Shown here piece after piece: positions 1 through 8,886 of a stretch of DNA of 59,294 nucleotides (position 1 is its first letter; every line of letters starts with the position of its first letter). The translations under genes and the position numbers were made by a program. The notes below the pieces were generated by a model. That model was given only the letters and a program-made list of their open reading frames with translations, did no database searches and was not told the DNA's origin. Origin of the DNA: Nitrospira sp. SG-bin2 (GTDB lineage Bacteria; Nitrospirota; Nitrospiria; Nitrospirales; Nitrospiraceae); assembly GCA_002083405.1 (NCBI GenBank), contig LVWT01000040.1, positions 1 to 59,294 on the forward strand, written 5' to 3'.

Positions 1-172
1 TATGTACCTCCTCGCCTCTTTGCTCGCTGCGGCCTTGCTGACGGCCATTTTGAGCATCCTGCGGTTCCAACACCTTCTGAACCGTTCGACAAGATTTCTG
101 TGGTGGTCCATGTCTATACGGATTTTTCCGAAGTCTGCTAGGCAGAGACATCTTTTCCTTGAGGAGTTCCTA

Positions 173-1321
173 ATGGATATCTCCGGCTGGCATATACGTC
201 TGGCGAGTGTTTTTTTGGTTGTCCTTGTCATGGTTGGCTGTAGCCAGAAGACATCCGTGCGCTCAAACCTCCCCCCTTCTGCAACCGATCTGGTTCTTCT
301 CAAATCGACGGCACTCTGTGAACGCAAACCAGAATTTTTAAAGAAGCACGCTTCGATGGTTCCCAAGGCGAATGCCTGGGGCAGTGGACAGGAGATCGTA
401 ATTTCGCAGGCAAAAAGCGCGTCGAAGGGAGATGAGTCGTATTTTATCGATGAGGACGGACTCCTCGTCGGAGCCCTCTTCACCTTTCCGAAGGGACTGA
501 ATCTTGACCGCTACCCTGTGCTTCGAGACACGCTGTCCCGGCTGAAACCTGCGCTGGAGTTCTATTTGAATGTGTCGCAACTAGAGACGAAAGCGAACAT
601 GGAGGCCAGCAGCATCTTTGAAACGGGAGACGAGAAGAGCACCACACAATATCTGGTCACCGGTTCACGGGATCACCCGATTCTTCTTCAGGCGTCATTT
701 ACCATCGATCCCTATGTGCGGCTGTTCTCTCCCTATCGCCGGGAATTTCTAGATCGGCTCAGAAACCCCAAAGGAGGAAAAGGCGGCCTCGCCATCGAGA
801 GCCAGGGCAGCGAGGACAAGGAGCCGTTTCTCTCACTCCAGCAATTCGCCCGCGGACAAACCGCGCAGCTGGCCTACTGTGGCGACAAAAATTATGACAT
901 CGCAGGGGATGCGTATCAAAAAGCCATCGCCGGCGGGTTTACGAACAAGGTCTGGCTTGCCGAAGCGCATCATAAGCTCGGTCTGGCCTTGGCGGCTAAA
1001 GGCCAATTTGACAAGGCGAAAACAGAGATGGTGCAATCGCTCGCGATCAGACCCAACATTCCGGAGGTCTTGAACAACCTCGGCACGGTCCATGTCAAAC
1101 TTGGTGAGAGAACGGAAGCACTAGGCCTGTTTGAAAAGGCTGTGACCCTGCGTCCCAACTATGCCGTGGCCCGGTATAATCTTGCGGAGGCCTCCGAACA
1201 GACCAACCCCAAGCGCGCATTGGCGGAATATGAAACATTCCTTGCCCTGGTCGAAGGGATTCCCGAAGAAGAAGCTCGAGCTGCCCACGCGAACGAACGA
1301 ATCAAAGTATTGAAACAGTAA
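173..1321 (+). CDS. TPR-repeat lipoprotein
   Basis: Predicted 382-residue outer- or inner-membrane lipoprotein. I chose the ATG at 173 because it has a GAGGAG ribosome site about 7 bases upstream and begins a lipoprotein signal peptide: a hydrophobic stretch ending in MVGC, with the lipidated Cys near residue 23. The frame is open back to position 2, but that upstream part has no matching signal and is probably not translated. The middle shows no family I recognise. The C-terminal part (about residues 240-373) carries at least three tetratricopeptide-type repeats (for example LGLALAAKGQFDKAKTEM and LGTVHVKLGERTEAL), which usually mediate protein-protein contacts. No operon partner is visible and the next gene is convergent. 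Lipoprotein and TPR calls are firm; the role is unknown. Confidence 0.8.
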   Translation: MDISGWHIRLASVFLVVLVMVGCSQKTSVRSNLPPSATDLVLLKSTALCERKPEFLKKHASMVPKANAWGSGQEIVISQAKSASKGDESYFIDEDGLLVGALFTFPKGLNLDRYPVLRDTLSRLKPALEFYLNVSQLETKANMEASSIFETGDEKSTTQYLVTGSRDHPILLQASFTIDPYVRLFSPYRREFLDRLRNPKGGKGGLAIESQGSEDKEPFLSLQQFARGQTAQLAYCGDKNYDIAGDAYQKAIAGGFTNKVWLAEAHHKLGLALAAKGQFDKAKTEMVQSLAIRPNIPEVLNNLGTVHVKLGERTEALGLFEKAVTLRPNYAVARYNLAEASEQTNPKRALAEYETFLALVEGIPEEEARAAHANERIKVLKQ

Positions 1322-1426
1322 CTCCTGCCCTCTACTCGCAGCAGGCCCACTCGCGACAAGGATCAATTATTTGAAGTCCGGTTTGAGCCACTGTTTCTTA
1401 GCTCGATGAGGGGCGAAGGGAAACGG

Positions 1427-1882
1427 CTAGCGGTTGGCCCGTTCTTCCTGCTCTTGGAGGGTCTTGCACTCGATACAGAGAGTTGTGACCGGACGGGCCT
1501 TGAGGCGTTTGTAAGGAATGTCTCCGTCGCATCGCTCGCAAATCCCATAGGTGCCGCCGCTCATTCGATCCAACGCCTCCTCGATCTTCTTGAGCAACTT
1601 CCGTTCGCGATCGCGAATCCGCATCGAAAAGTTCTGGTCGACCTCGGCCGATGCCTGATCGCTGACGTCGGGAAACGCTTCAAGGTCGGGCCGGTTCGTC
1701 AGCACTTCCTCAACTTCTTCGAGGATTGCCGCGCGTTGGCGTTCGAGGTCACGGCGAATATCAGGATACTTGGCCGACGCCGAGCCTGATTTCTTCTTAT
1801 TTTTGCGAGCCGGGGGCGTGGAGGCTGCTGTTGTCGATGATTTTGCCGAGGATGCGCGTTTAGCGGTAGAACGGACCTTCAT
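1427..1882 (-). CDS. DksA/TraR family zinc-finger protein
   Basis: A 151-residue protein with a lysine/alanine-rich basic N-terminus (about 35 residues) followed by a coiled-coil region and a four-cysteine zinc finger near the C-terminus, CERC...CIEC, typical of DksA/TraR proteins. DksA binds the RNA polymerase secondary channel and, with ppGpp, adjusts transcription of stable RNA and biosynthesis genes. An in-frame TTG lies four codons upstream, but the ATG at 1882 is preceded by GGGGAGG and is preferred. It could be a DksA paralogue rather than the ppGpp cofactor itself, so no symbol is given. The basic tail may add nucleic-acid affinity (inference). Confidence 0.85.
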   Translation of the reverse strand: MKVRSTAKRASSAKSSTTAASTPPARKNKKKSGSASAKYPDIRRDLERQRAAILEEVEEVLTNRPDLEAFPDVSDQASAEVDQNFSMRIRDRERKLLKKIEEALDRMSGGTYGICERCDGDIPYKRLKARPVTTLCIECKTLQEQEERANR

Positions 1883-1968
1883 GGCCCTCCCCAAGTCTTG
1901 AGAGTGGACAGTACGGGCGAACTATAGCAGGCCGATTGAGAAGGGGTCAACGGGGCAACACCGCGGGT

Positions 1969-2571
1969 TTACAGATCTCGGCGTCCCTCGATGGATTTCA
2001 GCAACGTCACTTCATCCGCATACTCAATATCCATTCCAACAGGAATCCCGTAAGCGATGCGAGAGACCCGTACTCCGAACGGCTTGAGGAGCCTGGTGAG
2101 ATAGATCGCAGTGGCTTCCCCCTCAATCGTCGGGTTGGTAGCGAGAATGACTTCCTCCACACCGCCCAGTTTGATACGGTCGGCTAGTTCTTCAGCCCGG
2201 ATGTCTCCGGGGCCGATGCCGTCAAGCGGGGAGAGTGCCCCTAACAGGACATGGTACAGTCCCCGATGGACACCGGCCCGCTCGATCGCATAGAGCGTGC
2301 TTGGTTCTTCAACCACGAGAATCTTCGTACGGTCCCGCTTCGGGTCCAGACAGAATTCGCACAGGTCTCCCTCGGCAATGTTGCGGCATTGAGTGCAGAA
2401 GGCTAACCCGTCCTTCACCGCTCGAATCGCATCGGCCAAACGCAATGCATCTTCCCGCTCGGCCTTCATGAGGTAAAAGGCCAACCGTTGCGCGCTCTTT
2501 TGACCGACCCCGGGGAGGCGAACAAGTTCCTTGATCAGCCGTGCCAGCAACCCCTGTTGGTCGACGGCCAT
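1969..2571 (-). CDS. recR: Recombination mediator RecR
   Basis: A 200-residue RecR, the usual family length. It works with RecO (and RecF) to load RecA onto SSB-coated single-stranded DNA during gap repair. Visible elements: an N-terminal helix-hairpin-helix region with LVRLPGVGQKSAQRLAFYL (residues 17-35), a C4 zinc finger CTQC...CEFC (about 57-72), and a Toprim domain beginning ILVVEE with the acidic residues of that fold. It is the last gene of dnaX-ybaB-recR on the minus strand. Only two bases separate its ATG from the ybaB stop. This order is widespread in bacteria, which supports all three calls. Confidence 0.97.
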   Translation of the reverse strand: MAVDQQGLLARLIKELVRLPGVGQKSAQRLAFYLMKAEREDALRLADAIRAVKDGLAFCTQCRNIAEGDLCEFCLDPKRDRTKILVVEEPSTLYAIERAGVHRGLYHVLLGALSPLDGIGPGDIRAEELADRIKLGGVEEVILATNPTIEGEATAIYLTRLLKPFGVRVSRIAYGIPVGMDIEYADEVTLLKSIEGRRDL

Positions 2572-2573
2572 CG

Positions 2574-2897
2574 TTAAAACAGGCCCGGGATTTTCATCCC
2601 GCCGGTTAAGGCCTTCATCTCACTCTCCATCAGTTCCTTGGCCTTTCGTAGCGCCTCATTGGACGCTGCCACGACGAGATCTTGCAGCATATCCACATCG
2701 CCGCTCTTGACGATCTCGGGATCGATCGCCACGCTGACAATCTGCATGGCGCCGTTTGCGGTCACCGTGACGATTCCACCGCCGGCTGTCCCGCTGGCGG
2801 TCTTCGACGCCGCCTGTTCCTGGAGTTTAGCCATCTGTTCCTGCATGGCCTGGGCTTGCTTGAGGATGTTGTTCATATTGCCGAAAGGACTTTTCAT
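2574..2897 (-). CDS. YbaB/EbfC family nucleoid-associated protein
   Basis: A small (107-residue) DNA-binding protein of the YbaB/EbfC family, which forms dimers shaped like tweezers and coats the nucleoid. Recognised by the N-terminal MKSPFGNMNNILKQAQAMQ, the helical MQEQMAKLQEQ segment, and the C-terminal half with VVAASNEALRKAKELM. Its ATG overlaps the dnaX stop (ATGA), so it is probably translationally coupled to dnaX. recR follows after two bases. The long-standing dnaX-ybaB-recR linkage suggests a role at replication or repair sites, but this is not shown by the sequence. Confidence 0.93.
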   Translation of the reverse strand: MKSPFGNMNNILKQAQAMQEQMAKLQEQAASKTASGTAGGGIVTVTANGAMQIVSVAIDPEIVKSGDVDMLQDLVVAASNEALRKAKELMESEMKALTGGMKIPGLF

Positions 2898-4714
2898 TCG
2901 GTGGCCTCCTTCTGGGCGACTCGTCGGACCTCGGTCAGTTCTGCGCCGAAGATCTCGATCGCTTGTTTCACTGTAGGATTGGCCCGTGCCCGTTCGAACA
3001 GCACAAGCCGCTGGTCCTGTTCTTTGGCTGCCCGCACTTGTGCCATCGTCGGTCCCGGAGGGTCCGACTCGGCGAGCTCAACGATGCGGATCCGCACCGG
3101 AGTACCGGATTGCTCCTGGCACAGCGTCGCCAGCGCCCGGAGATGTTCTTCTTTTTCCAATCTGGTCCGTGCCAAGGTTGCGTGCTTGGCAAACCCGATT
3201 GTCACAAGACCTCCCTCTATGCCTAGAAACCTGCCGGCTTCCAGGAACGGGGCGATGTTGGGCAACGAAGCGGCGATCTCGTTCTGGATGCTTTCCCAAT
3301 TCAGTGTGGTTTGTCCGGCCTCCGGTTGGGAAGTGGCTGTGGCCTGGGCGATCCCTGTGTTCTTGGGTGCAGTTTCATCGGGCGGCCGCTGTGGGATCAG
3401 CCTTTCCTCTCGTGTCGGTTGTGACAGGGGGACGGGTTTGGATTGCGGCTGGGAGGAGGCCGGATCAGTGCGTCCGGACGGAGCGGAAGTGGTGACAGAT
3501 GGAGCCGTGGAAGAGGCAGCTGATCGTGAACCAATGCCTTCTGAACGGACGGGAGATTTTTGTCCTGTGGGTGCCGGCGTTGTTTGAAGGAGGCGGGGAT
3601 CGCCGGTGTCTCGCCGGCGTAACAACCGAGTTGCCCGAATTGCCGCGGTTTCCAGCACGAAACGCGGATGAGCGCTGAGCCGGAGCGAATCTTCTGCCTG
3701 AATAAAGAGGGTCAGCAGTTCCTGAAGCTGTTCCGGTGTCAGGATCTTGGCATCCGTCGCAAGCTGTTTGATGTCCTCCTCGGAGGCTTCAATCAAGCTG
3801 CGCAACTCGGCCGTCGCAGGAACGACGGACGCTACGAGAAGATTACGGATCTGTTCCACGACCTCGTCACAAAACGCACGCAAGTCATGCCCCTGGTCCA
3901 TGAGGTTCGCCAGCACGGTGAGTGCTGCAGAACTATCTTGAATCATCACGGCCCTGACGATACCTTGCACCAGTTCGTGAGGCACGGCTCCGAGGATCGC
4001 TTCGAGATCCGGATGATGGATCGTCTTACCTCCGAACGCAATGGCCTGATCAAGGAGACTCAGCGCGTCACGCATACTGCCTTCACTCGCCCGTGCCAGG
4101 GCGAGGAAGCTACGCTCCTCAATGGTCAGTTGATCCTGCTTGGCCACGTGGCGAAGCCGTTCGATGATCTCAGCTCGTGCAATCCGGCGAAAATTGTAAT
4201 GCTGGCAGCGCGAAAGAATGGTTGCGGGGATTTTGTGAATTTCCGTCGTCGCGAAAATGAAGACGACGTGCGCCGGAGGCTCTTCAAGGGTTTTCAGCAA
4301 CGCGTTGAACGCCGAGTTCGACAGCATGTGCACTTCGTCGATGATGTAGACGCGGTATTGACCTCGGAAGGGGGTGAATTTGATGTTTTCACGAATCTCG
4401 CGCACATCGTCTACGCTGGTATTGGAGGCGCCGTCGATCTCTACCACATCGACTGAGCTGCCCTGCGCGATCTCCAGGCAGTTCGCACAACGATCGCACG
4501 GGCGGCCCGTGGGGCCCTGCTCGCAGTTCAACGCCTTCGCGAGAATGCGCGCGACAGTTGTTTTTCCCACCCCGCGGGTGCCGGAAAACAGGTAGGCGTG
4601 TGCAATGCGTTTCGTCGAGACCGCATTCATCAAGGTCTGCACGACGTGTGGCTGACCAATCACATCGTCGAATGTGCCGGGACGGTATTTGCGGGCGGAA
4701 ACTTGGTAGTCCAT
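2894..4714 (-). CDS. dnaX: DNA polymerase III subunit gamma/tau
   Basis: A 606-residue clamp-loader ATPase that loads the beta sliding clamp and, as tau, ties polymerase cores to the helicase. Walker A is GTRGVGKT (residues 45-52). The zinc-binding cysteines follow (C64, C73, C76, C79), then Walker B IIDEVHML, the SRC motif LSRCQ, and clamp-loader domains II and III to about residue 370. Residues 375-470 are proline/serine/threonine-rich and probably a flexible linker. The C-terminal end (about 480-606) should correspond to the tau-specific part. Its stop overlaps the ybaB start. I do not see an obvious A-run slippage site for making gamma by frameshifting, but I did not test this formally. 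Confidence 0.97.
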   Translation of the reverse strand: MDYQVSARKYRPGTFDDVIGQPHVVQTLMNAVSTKRIAHAYLFSGTRGVGKTTVARILAKALNCEQGPTGRPCDRCANCLEIAQGSSVDVVEIDGASNTSVDDVREIRENIKFTPFRGQYRVYIIDEVHMLSNSAFNALLKTLEEPPAHVVFIFATTEIHKIPATILSRCQHYNFRRIARAEIIERLRHVAKQDQLTIEERSFLALARASEGSMRDALSLLDQAIAFGGKTIHHPDLEAILGAVPHELVQGIVRAVMIQDSSAALTVLANLMDQGHDLRAFCDEVVEQIRNLLVASVVPATAELRSLIEASEEDIKQLATDAKILTPEQLQELLTLFIQAEDSLRLSAHPRFVLETAAIRATRLLRRRDTGDPRLLQTTPAPTGQKSPVRSEGIGSRSAASSTAPSVTTSAPSGRTDPASSQPQSKPVPLSQPTREERLIPQRPPDETAPKNTGIAQATATSQPEAGQTTLNWESIQNEIAASLPNIAPFLEAGRFLGIEGGLVTIGFAKHATLARTRLEKEEHLRALATLCQEQSGTPVRIRIVELAESDPPGPTMAQVRAAKEQDQRLVLFERARANPTVKQAIEIFGAELTEVRRVAQKEATE

Positions 4715-4818
4715 ACATCCGTTAGGGGTTAGAGGTAAGGCGTGAGGGGATGTGCTGAAGCACGACAGAAGAAAGAATCGCCTTACGCCTCACGTTTCAC
4801 GCTTACGCCTTCTACAGC

Positions 4819-4919
4819 GGGGCCAGGTGATCCTGCGGCACACAGAACTGACCGCTTACCGTTGCTTCCTTCCGGACCTGGCGGGGTTCACAGGGTTCTG
4901 TCGCACAGGGCCCAGCCCC
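4819..4919 (-). ncRNA. ffs: Signal recognition particle RNA, small bacterial (4.5S) type
   Basis: The minus strand folds as a single long hairpin of about 101 nucleotides: GGGGCTGGGCC at the 5' end pairs with GGCCCC at the 3' end. The conserved SRP core (AGGTCCGGAAGGAAGCA, minus strand near 4860-4880) carries the GGAA tetraloop. This RNA binds Ffh to target nascent membrane and secreted proteins. It lies just upstream of dnaX on the same strand and downstream of tRNA-Ser, also on that strand. Confidence 0.95.
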
Positions 4920-5027
4920 TTGTTCACATACAGCATTCACTCAAGGCTCAAGACACTTGCGGTGCGTATCCGCCCGAGATCAATTCGATACGGCCCAAAG
5001 GAGCGGGCGGGTCACACGAAGTGTGGT

Positions 5028-5043
5028 ATGGCGGATCCGCCAT
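5028..5043. repeat. Perfect 16-bp palindrome ATGGCGGATCCGCCAT
   Basis: A perfect 16-bp palindrome in the 177-bp spacer between the SRP RNA gene and tRNA-Ser. On the plus strand it is followed by TTTTG, so it could act as a terminator for plus-strand transcripts. It could equally be a protein-binding site or part of a small repeat. Confidence 0.45.
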
Positions 5044-5061
5044 TTTGCCTCTTCATAAAAT

Positions 5062-5075
5062 GGCGAGATCTCGCC
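5062..5075 (-). terminator. Candidate intrinsic terminator after tRNA-Ser
   Basis: Read on the minus strand, about 21 bases after the tRNA-Ser CCA end, GGCGAGATCTCGCC forms a self-complementary GC-rich stem followed by ATTTTA. The stem is short and the U-run is weak, so it is a candidate only. It could separate the tRNA from ffs. Confidence 0.4.
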
Positions 5076-5096
5076 GCCATGTGCTGTGGCATATGG

Positions 5097-5186
<90 letters not shown>

Positions 5187-5212
5187 ACGGCCGGAACAGT
5201 CAAAGAGGCGGC

Positions 5213-5241
5213 ATCTTAACATGGGCCCTCATGAGCGGCAA
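5213..5241 (-). promoter_or_regulatory. Candidate sigma70-type promoter for tRNA-Ser
   Basis: On the minus strand TTGCCG (5241-5236) and TAAGAT (5218-5213) are separated by 17 bases, placing a start near 5206, about 20 bases before the mature tRNA. Found by eye. Confidence 0.5.
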
Positions 5242-5340
5242 GGTGAACAGAGGCTCTTCCGCCTGATTCAACAAGGAATCTGCTGGGTCGGTGGATTGCG
5301 ACAATATTTTGCCCCCTACCCAATTCCTCGATCGTATGGG

Positions 5341-5370
5341 TTGACACTTGGATACATCCAACGGTACAAA
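5341..5370 (+). promoter_or_regulatory. Candidate promoter for tRNA-Leu(UAG)
   Basis: TTGACA at 5341-5346 is a perfect -35 box. The best -10 is TACAAA at 5365-5370 (spacer 18) or GTACAA one base earlier (spacer 17). It lies about 70 bases upstream of the mature tRNA-Leu and may also serve tig. Confidence 0.45.
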
Positions 5371-5441
5371 CGCTGTACGGCATCACGTGTTTTTTCGGTT
5401 CGAGATATCGCGGTAGCAGCTCCGCGGACAGGCGCACTTGT

Positions 5442-5524
5442 GCGAGAGTGGCGGAACTGGCAGACGCGCGAGACTTAGGATCTCGTGGGTAACCGTGGGG
5501 GTTCAAGTCCCCCCTCTCGCACCA
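5442..5524 (+). tRNA. tRNA-Leu (anticodon UAG)
   Basis: Class II tRNA. The acceptor GCGAGAG pairs with CTCTCGC, the anticodon stem is CGAGA/TCTCG with loop CTTAGGA (anticodon TAG), and there is a short extra arm, T arm GGGGGTTCAAGTCCCCC, and an encoded ACCA end. It reads CUA and possibly the other CUN codons. It sits 60 bases before trigger factor, in the often-seen order tRNA-Leu, tig, clpP, clpX. Confidence 0.96.
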
Positions 5525-5584
5525 TAAAAAGTCGATGATGATCGCTAGAGAGTATCTGACGCTGAAGAGAAGGATTCCCACCCG

Positions 5585-6901
5585 ATGAAAATGGAAATGA
5601 CAGAATTGGGTCCCATGAAACGCGCGTTGAAGATCGAGGTGCCGGCCGACGAAGTAACGCAGCGATTTTCCCGGGCCTACGTTGAACTGAACCGCCAGGT
5701 TCGAATTCCCGGGTTTCGACCGGGGAAAGCTCCGTTGGCCATCCTGGAAAAACGCTATGCCAAAGCCGTAGAAGAAGACGTCATCCGAAGCCTTATTCCG
5801 GATTATTATGATCAAGCCGTCAAGCAGGCAGGGATCAGCCCTGTGGTCGTAGAAATTCCACCGCTGGATCGCGTCAAAATTAAGAAGGATTCGCCATTCA
5901 CGTTCACCGCGACTGTTGAGATCAAACCCAAGATCGAACTGCGTGATTATAAGGCGCCCAGTCCCATTTCTCTCAAACCGGACAAGCGGGCGGTGGCGGA
6001 TGAGCAGGTGGACCGCGCACTGGAAGTATTGCGCGAACAACAGGCGCGATTAGATGCTGCGCCGGCCGGAACGGCCTTGGCCGAAGGCGACTATGCCGTG
6101 GTCTCCCTTGAGGGGTTCTTGGACGGCGGGCCGCTCGATGGCACGAAGAAAGAAGGCCATCTTCACAAAGTCGGCTCGAAGGCCGCCTTGCTTGGAATGG
6201 AAGTCGACGCTCACCTGGTCGGCAAGATGGAAGGGAGCGTCATCGAGATTGCTCAACCGTATCCGGCCAGCCATCCCGATCTTCGGGTCGCGGGCAAGAC
6301 CGTCCAGTTTCGTTTGAGCATCACGGGAGTGAAGCATAAGCAGCTCCCTGCCCTTGACGACGAGTTTGCCAAGGACTGCGGTCCATACGCTTCGATTCAG
6401 GAACTGAAAGATACGGTACGCGGTGAAATGGAAAAGGCGCTCAAGAAAGACATCGAACAGTCGTACAAAGATACGATCCTCTCGCGCCTGGCCGACACCT
6501 ATCATTTCGATCTGCCCGAGACCCTCGTCGAGCGGGAGCTCGATACCATTGTTCGGCAGAAACTTCAGGAACGGCACCGAAGCAAGGACGCGGACCCGCT
6601 TCCTCCCGCAGACGCGGAGGAAAACCGGAGGATTCGCGAGGAGCATCGGGAGGCCGCGAATCGCCGCGTGAAGGTGGGATTGATCCTCGAAGCCGTTGCG
6701 GAAAAAGAAGGGTTGTCCGTCAGCGAGGCAGACTTAAACGATGAAGTGACCCGATTGGCCTCGGAACTCCGGGTGCCGCTGGCCGACCTGGTGAAAATGA
6801 TTCAGGCCGGCGGACAGGATTCCATCGAGAAGCTGCGTACGAAGATCTTGGCGGATCAGGCGCTGGATTTCGTCTACCGACACGCGGTGATTCAAGGATA
6901 A
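5585..6901 (+). CDS. tig: Trigger factor
   Basis: A 438-residue ribosome-associated chaperone and peptidyl-prolyl isomerase that meets nascent chains at the exit tunnel. The N-terminal ribosome-binding domain holds the signature GFRPGKAP (about residues 44-51). An FKBP-type PPIase domain follows at roughly 155-245 (EGDYAVVSLEGFLDGGPLDG), then the long helical C-terminal cradle. Length is normal. The ATG at 5585 follows AGAGAAGGA. It is the first protein gene of tig-clpP-clpX, a conserved folding and degradation cluster. The gaps to clpP (64 bases) and from clpP to clpX (13 bases) suggest a shared transcript. Confidence 0.97.
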   Translation: MKMEMTELGPMKRALKIEVPADEVTQRFSRAYVELNRQVRIPGFRPGKAPLAILEKRYAKAVEEDVIRSLIPDYYDQAVKQAGISPVVVEIPPLDRVKIKKDSPFTFTATVEIKPKIELRDYKAPSPISLKPDKRAVADEQVDRALEVLREQQARLDAAPAGTALAEGDYAVVSLEGFLDGGPLDGTKKEGHLHKVGSKAALLGMEVDAHLVGKMEGSVIEIAQPYPASHPDLRVAGKTVQFRLSITGVKHKQLPALDDEFAKDCGPYASIQELKDTVRGEMEKALKKDIEQSYKDTILSRLADTYHFDLPETLVERELDTIVRQKLQERHRSKDADPLPPADAEENRRIREEHREAANRRVKVGLILEAVAEKEGLSVSEADLNDEVTRLASELRVPLADLVKMIQAGGQDSIEKLRTKILADQALDFVYRHAVIQG

Positions 6902-6965
6902 CGACGGTGCCGGCGCATCCTGGCCTCAATGCAGAGGAAGGCTGTCGCGGAAAGGATTTGACGAC

Positions 6966-7604
6966 ATGTTGGTTCCCATCGTGGTCGAACAAACCAATCG
7001 AGGCGAACGCGCCTACGACATTTACTCACGGCTCCTCAAAGACCGCATTATATTCCTCGGAGCTCCGATCGATGACGTGTTCGCCAATTTGGTGATCGCG
7101 CAGCTCCTTTTTCTGGAAGCGGAAGATCCCGAGAAGGACATCAATCTCTACGTCAATTCTCCCGGCGGCAGCGTCACGGCCGGATTGGGCATCTACGATA
7201 CCATGCAGTATGTGAAGCCGCCGATCAACACGATTTGTCTGGGCCAAGCCGCCAGCATGGGCGCGTTGTTGTTGACCGCCGGCACGAAAGGCAAACGGTT
7301 TGCGCTGCCCAATGCGCGCGTGATGATTCACCAGCCGCTGGGCGGTTTCCAAGGGCAGGCCACGGAAATCGACATCCATGCCAGGGAAATTCTGAAGATC
7401 CGGGAGCGCCTGAACGAGATCATGGCCAAGCATACGGGGCAGTCCGTCGAAAAAATCTCCCACGATACCGAGCGGGATTATTTCATGTCCGGTGAAGAAG
7501 CCAAACGATACGGGCTTATCGATGAAGTCATCACGCGCCCGCCCAAAGTCATCAAGGCGGCGGAATCCGGCGACAGCGGCAAGGACGAGGCCAAGAGCAA
7601 GTAA
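6966..7604 (+). CDS. clpP: ATP-dependent Clp protease proteolytic subunit
   Basis: A 212-residue serine peptidase forming the tetradecameric ClpP barrel that degrades proteins fed by ClpX or other Clp ATPases. The catalytic residues are visible: Ser in GQAASMGALLL (about 101), His in MIHQPLGG (about 126), and Asp in ISHDTERDYFM (about 175). The N-terminal LVPIVVEQTNRGERAYDIYSR is typical of the mature family start. Only a short propeptide, if any, is present. It lies between tig and clpX. Confidence 0.98.
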   Translation: MLVPIVVEQTNRGERAYDIYSRLLKDRIIFLGAPIDDVFANLVIAQLLFLEAEDPEKDINLYVNSPGGSVTAGLGIYDTMQYVKPPINTICLGQAASMGALLLTAGTKGKRFALPNARVMIHQPLGGFQGQATEIDIHAREILKIRERLNEIMAKHTGQSVEKISHDTERDYFMSGEEAKRYGLIDEVITRPPKVIKAAESGDSGKDEAKSK

Positions 7605-7617
7605 CACAGGAGGGCAC

Positions 7618-8874
7618 ATGGCCAAGCAAGAGAAGATGGATCGACACTTGCGGTGTTCTTTCTGTGGAAAGAGCCGCGATGAAGTGCGGAAACTGATCGC
7701 CGGGCCGACTGTCTATATCTGCGACGAATGCGTCAATCTGTGCAACGACATCATCGCCGAAGATTGGGAAGAAGCGAAGGAGGAAATCTCCTCCAAGCTC
7801 AAGAAGCCGGCGGAAATCAAACATCACTTGGATCAGTACGTCGTTGGGCAGGAGCGCGCCAAACGGATTCTGTCCGTTGCGGTGCACAACCATTACAAGC
7901 GCATTTCGTCGAAGGAGAAGGAAGTCGACGATATCGAGCTCCAGAAGGGCAATATTCTGATGGTGGGCCCGACAGGCACGGGGAAGACCCTTCTGGCTCA
8001 AACTCTGGCCAAGTACTTGGACGTGCCGTTTACCCTTGCTGATGCAACGACACTCACAGAAGCGGGGTATGTGGGCGAAGATGTCGAAAATATCATTCTG
8101 AAGCTGCTTCAAGCGGCCGACTACGATGTGGAGCGGGCCGAACGCGGCATTGTCTACATCGATGAGATCGACAAGATCAGCCGAAAAAGCGATAGCCCGT
8201 CGATCACACGGGACGTGTCCGGCGAAGGGGTGCAGCAAGCGCTGCTGAAACTGATTGAGGGCACCGTTGCCAATGTTCCGCCGCAAGGGGGGCGAAAGCA
8301 TCCTCATCAAGAGTTCATCCAGGTCAACACCAGCAACATCCTCTTCATCTGCGGTGGAGCCTTTGTCGGCTTGGAGCAACTCATCGAGCAGCGGATCAAT
8401 CGGAAATCCATGGGATTTGGAGCCGAGATTCGAGGGCGAAGCGAGATCCGTTTGGGCGATCTTCTTGCCAAAGTGCAGCCCGAAGATTTCCTCAAATACG
8501 GGCTGATCCCTGAATTTGTCGGACGTCTGCCGGTTGTGGCGACGCTGGAAGAATTGGACGAGCGGGCGCTTATCCGAATTCTCACAGAGCCTCGAAACGC
8601 GCTTACGAAGCAGTATGAGAAGTTATTGTCGTTTGAAAAAGTGAAGTTGAGATTTACCGAAGGGGCGTTGGGCGCCGTTGCGCGGAAAGCCTACGCGCAA
8701 AAAACCGGTGCGCGCGGGCTCCGGGCTATCTTGGAAGAAGTCATGCTGGACATCATGTACGATGCTCCGTCCCAGAAACAGATCAAAGAGGTCGTCATTA
8801 CCGAAGATGCAATTACGGGGAAAAACCCGCCAATCCGCATATTTGAGCAGGAGATCGACGCGAAAAGCGCGTAA
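7618..8874 (+). CDS. clpX: ATP-dependent Clp protease ATP-binding subunit ClpX
   Basis: A 418-residue AAA+ unfoldase partner of ClpP. The start at 7618 is preceded by ACAGGAGGGC, a strong ribosome site; the frame is open further upstream into clpP but that is a shadow. The N-terminal zinc-binding domain has CSFCGKS...CDEC. Walker A is GPTGTGKT, Walker B is IVYIDEIDKI, and the RGLR-type sensor 2 appears as TGARGLRAILEE. The IGF-type ClpP-docking loop is expected near MGFGAEI. The 13-base gap to clpP supports an operon. Confidence 0.98.
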   Translation: MAKQEKMDRHLRCSFCGKSRDEVRKLIAGPTVYICDECVNLCNDIIAEDWEEAKEEISSKLKKPAEIKHHLDQYVVGQERAKRILSVAVHNHYKRISSKEKEVDDIELQKGNILMVGPTGTGKTLLAQTLAKYLDVPFTLADATTLTEAGYVGEDVENIILKLLQAADYDVERAERGIVYIDEIDKISRKSDSPSITRDVSGEGVQQALLKLIEGTVANVPPQGGRKHPHQEFIQVNTSNILFICGGAFVGLEQLIEQRINRKSMGFGAEIRGRSEIRLGDLLAKVQPEDFLKYGLIPEFVGRLPVVATLEELDERALIRILTEPRNALTKQYEKLLSFEKVKLRFTEGALGAVARKAYAQKTGARGLRAILEEVMLDIMYDAPSQKQIKEVVITEDAITGKNPPIRIFEQEIDAKSA

Positions 8875-8886
8875 TGGCACGCACCT

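Noticed and set aside
1..172. In-frame extension upstream of the TPR lipoprotein
   Set aside because: No start codon with a ribosome site; a lipoprotein signal and GAGGAG begin at 173. The extension would place the signal peptide in the middle of the protein.
2682..4456. Long plus-strand open frames (301, 262 and other residues) over the dnaX-ybaB region
   Set aside because: They are antisense shadows of dnaX, which has complete motifs. Their products have no domain, ribosome site or sensible composition.
5216..6040. 274-residue minus-strand frame overlapping tRNA-Leu and the start of tig
   Set aside because: It runs through a tRNA and antisense to a clear trigger factor. The protein looks random.
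7492..7617. Upstream in-frame extension of clpX into clpP
   Set aside because: It overlaps clpP in another frame. The ATG at 7618 has AGGAGG and begins the zinc-finger domain.
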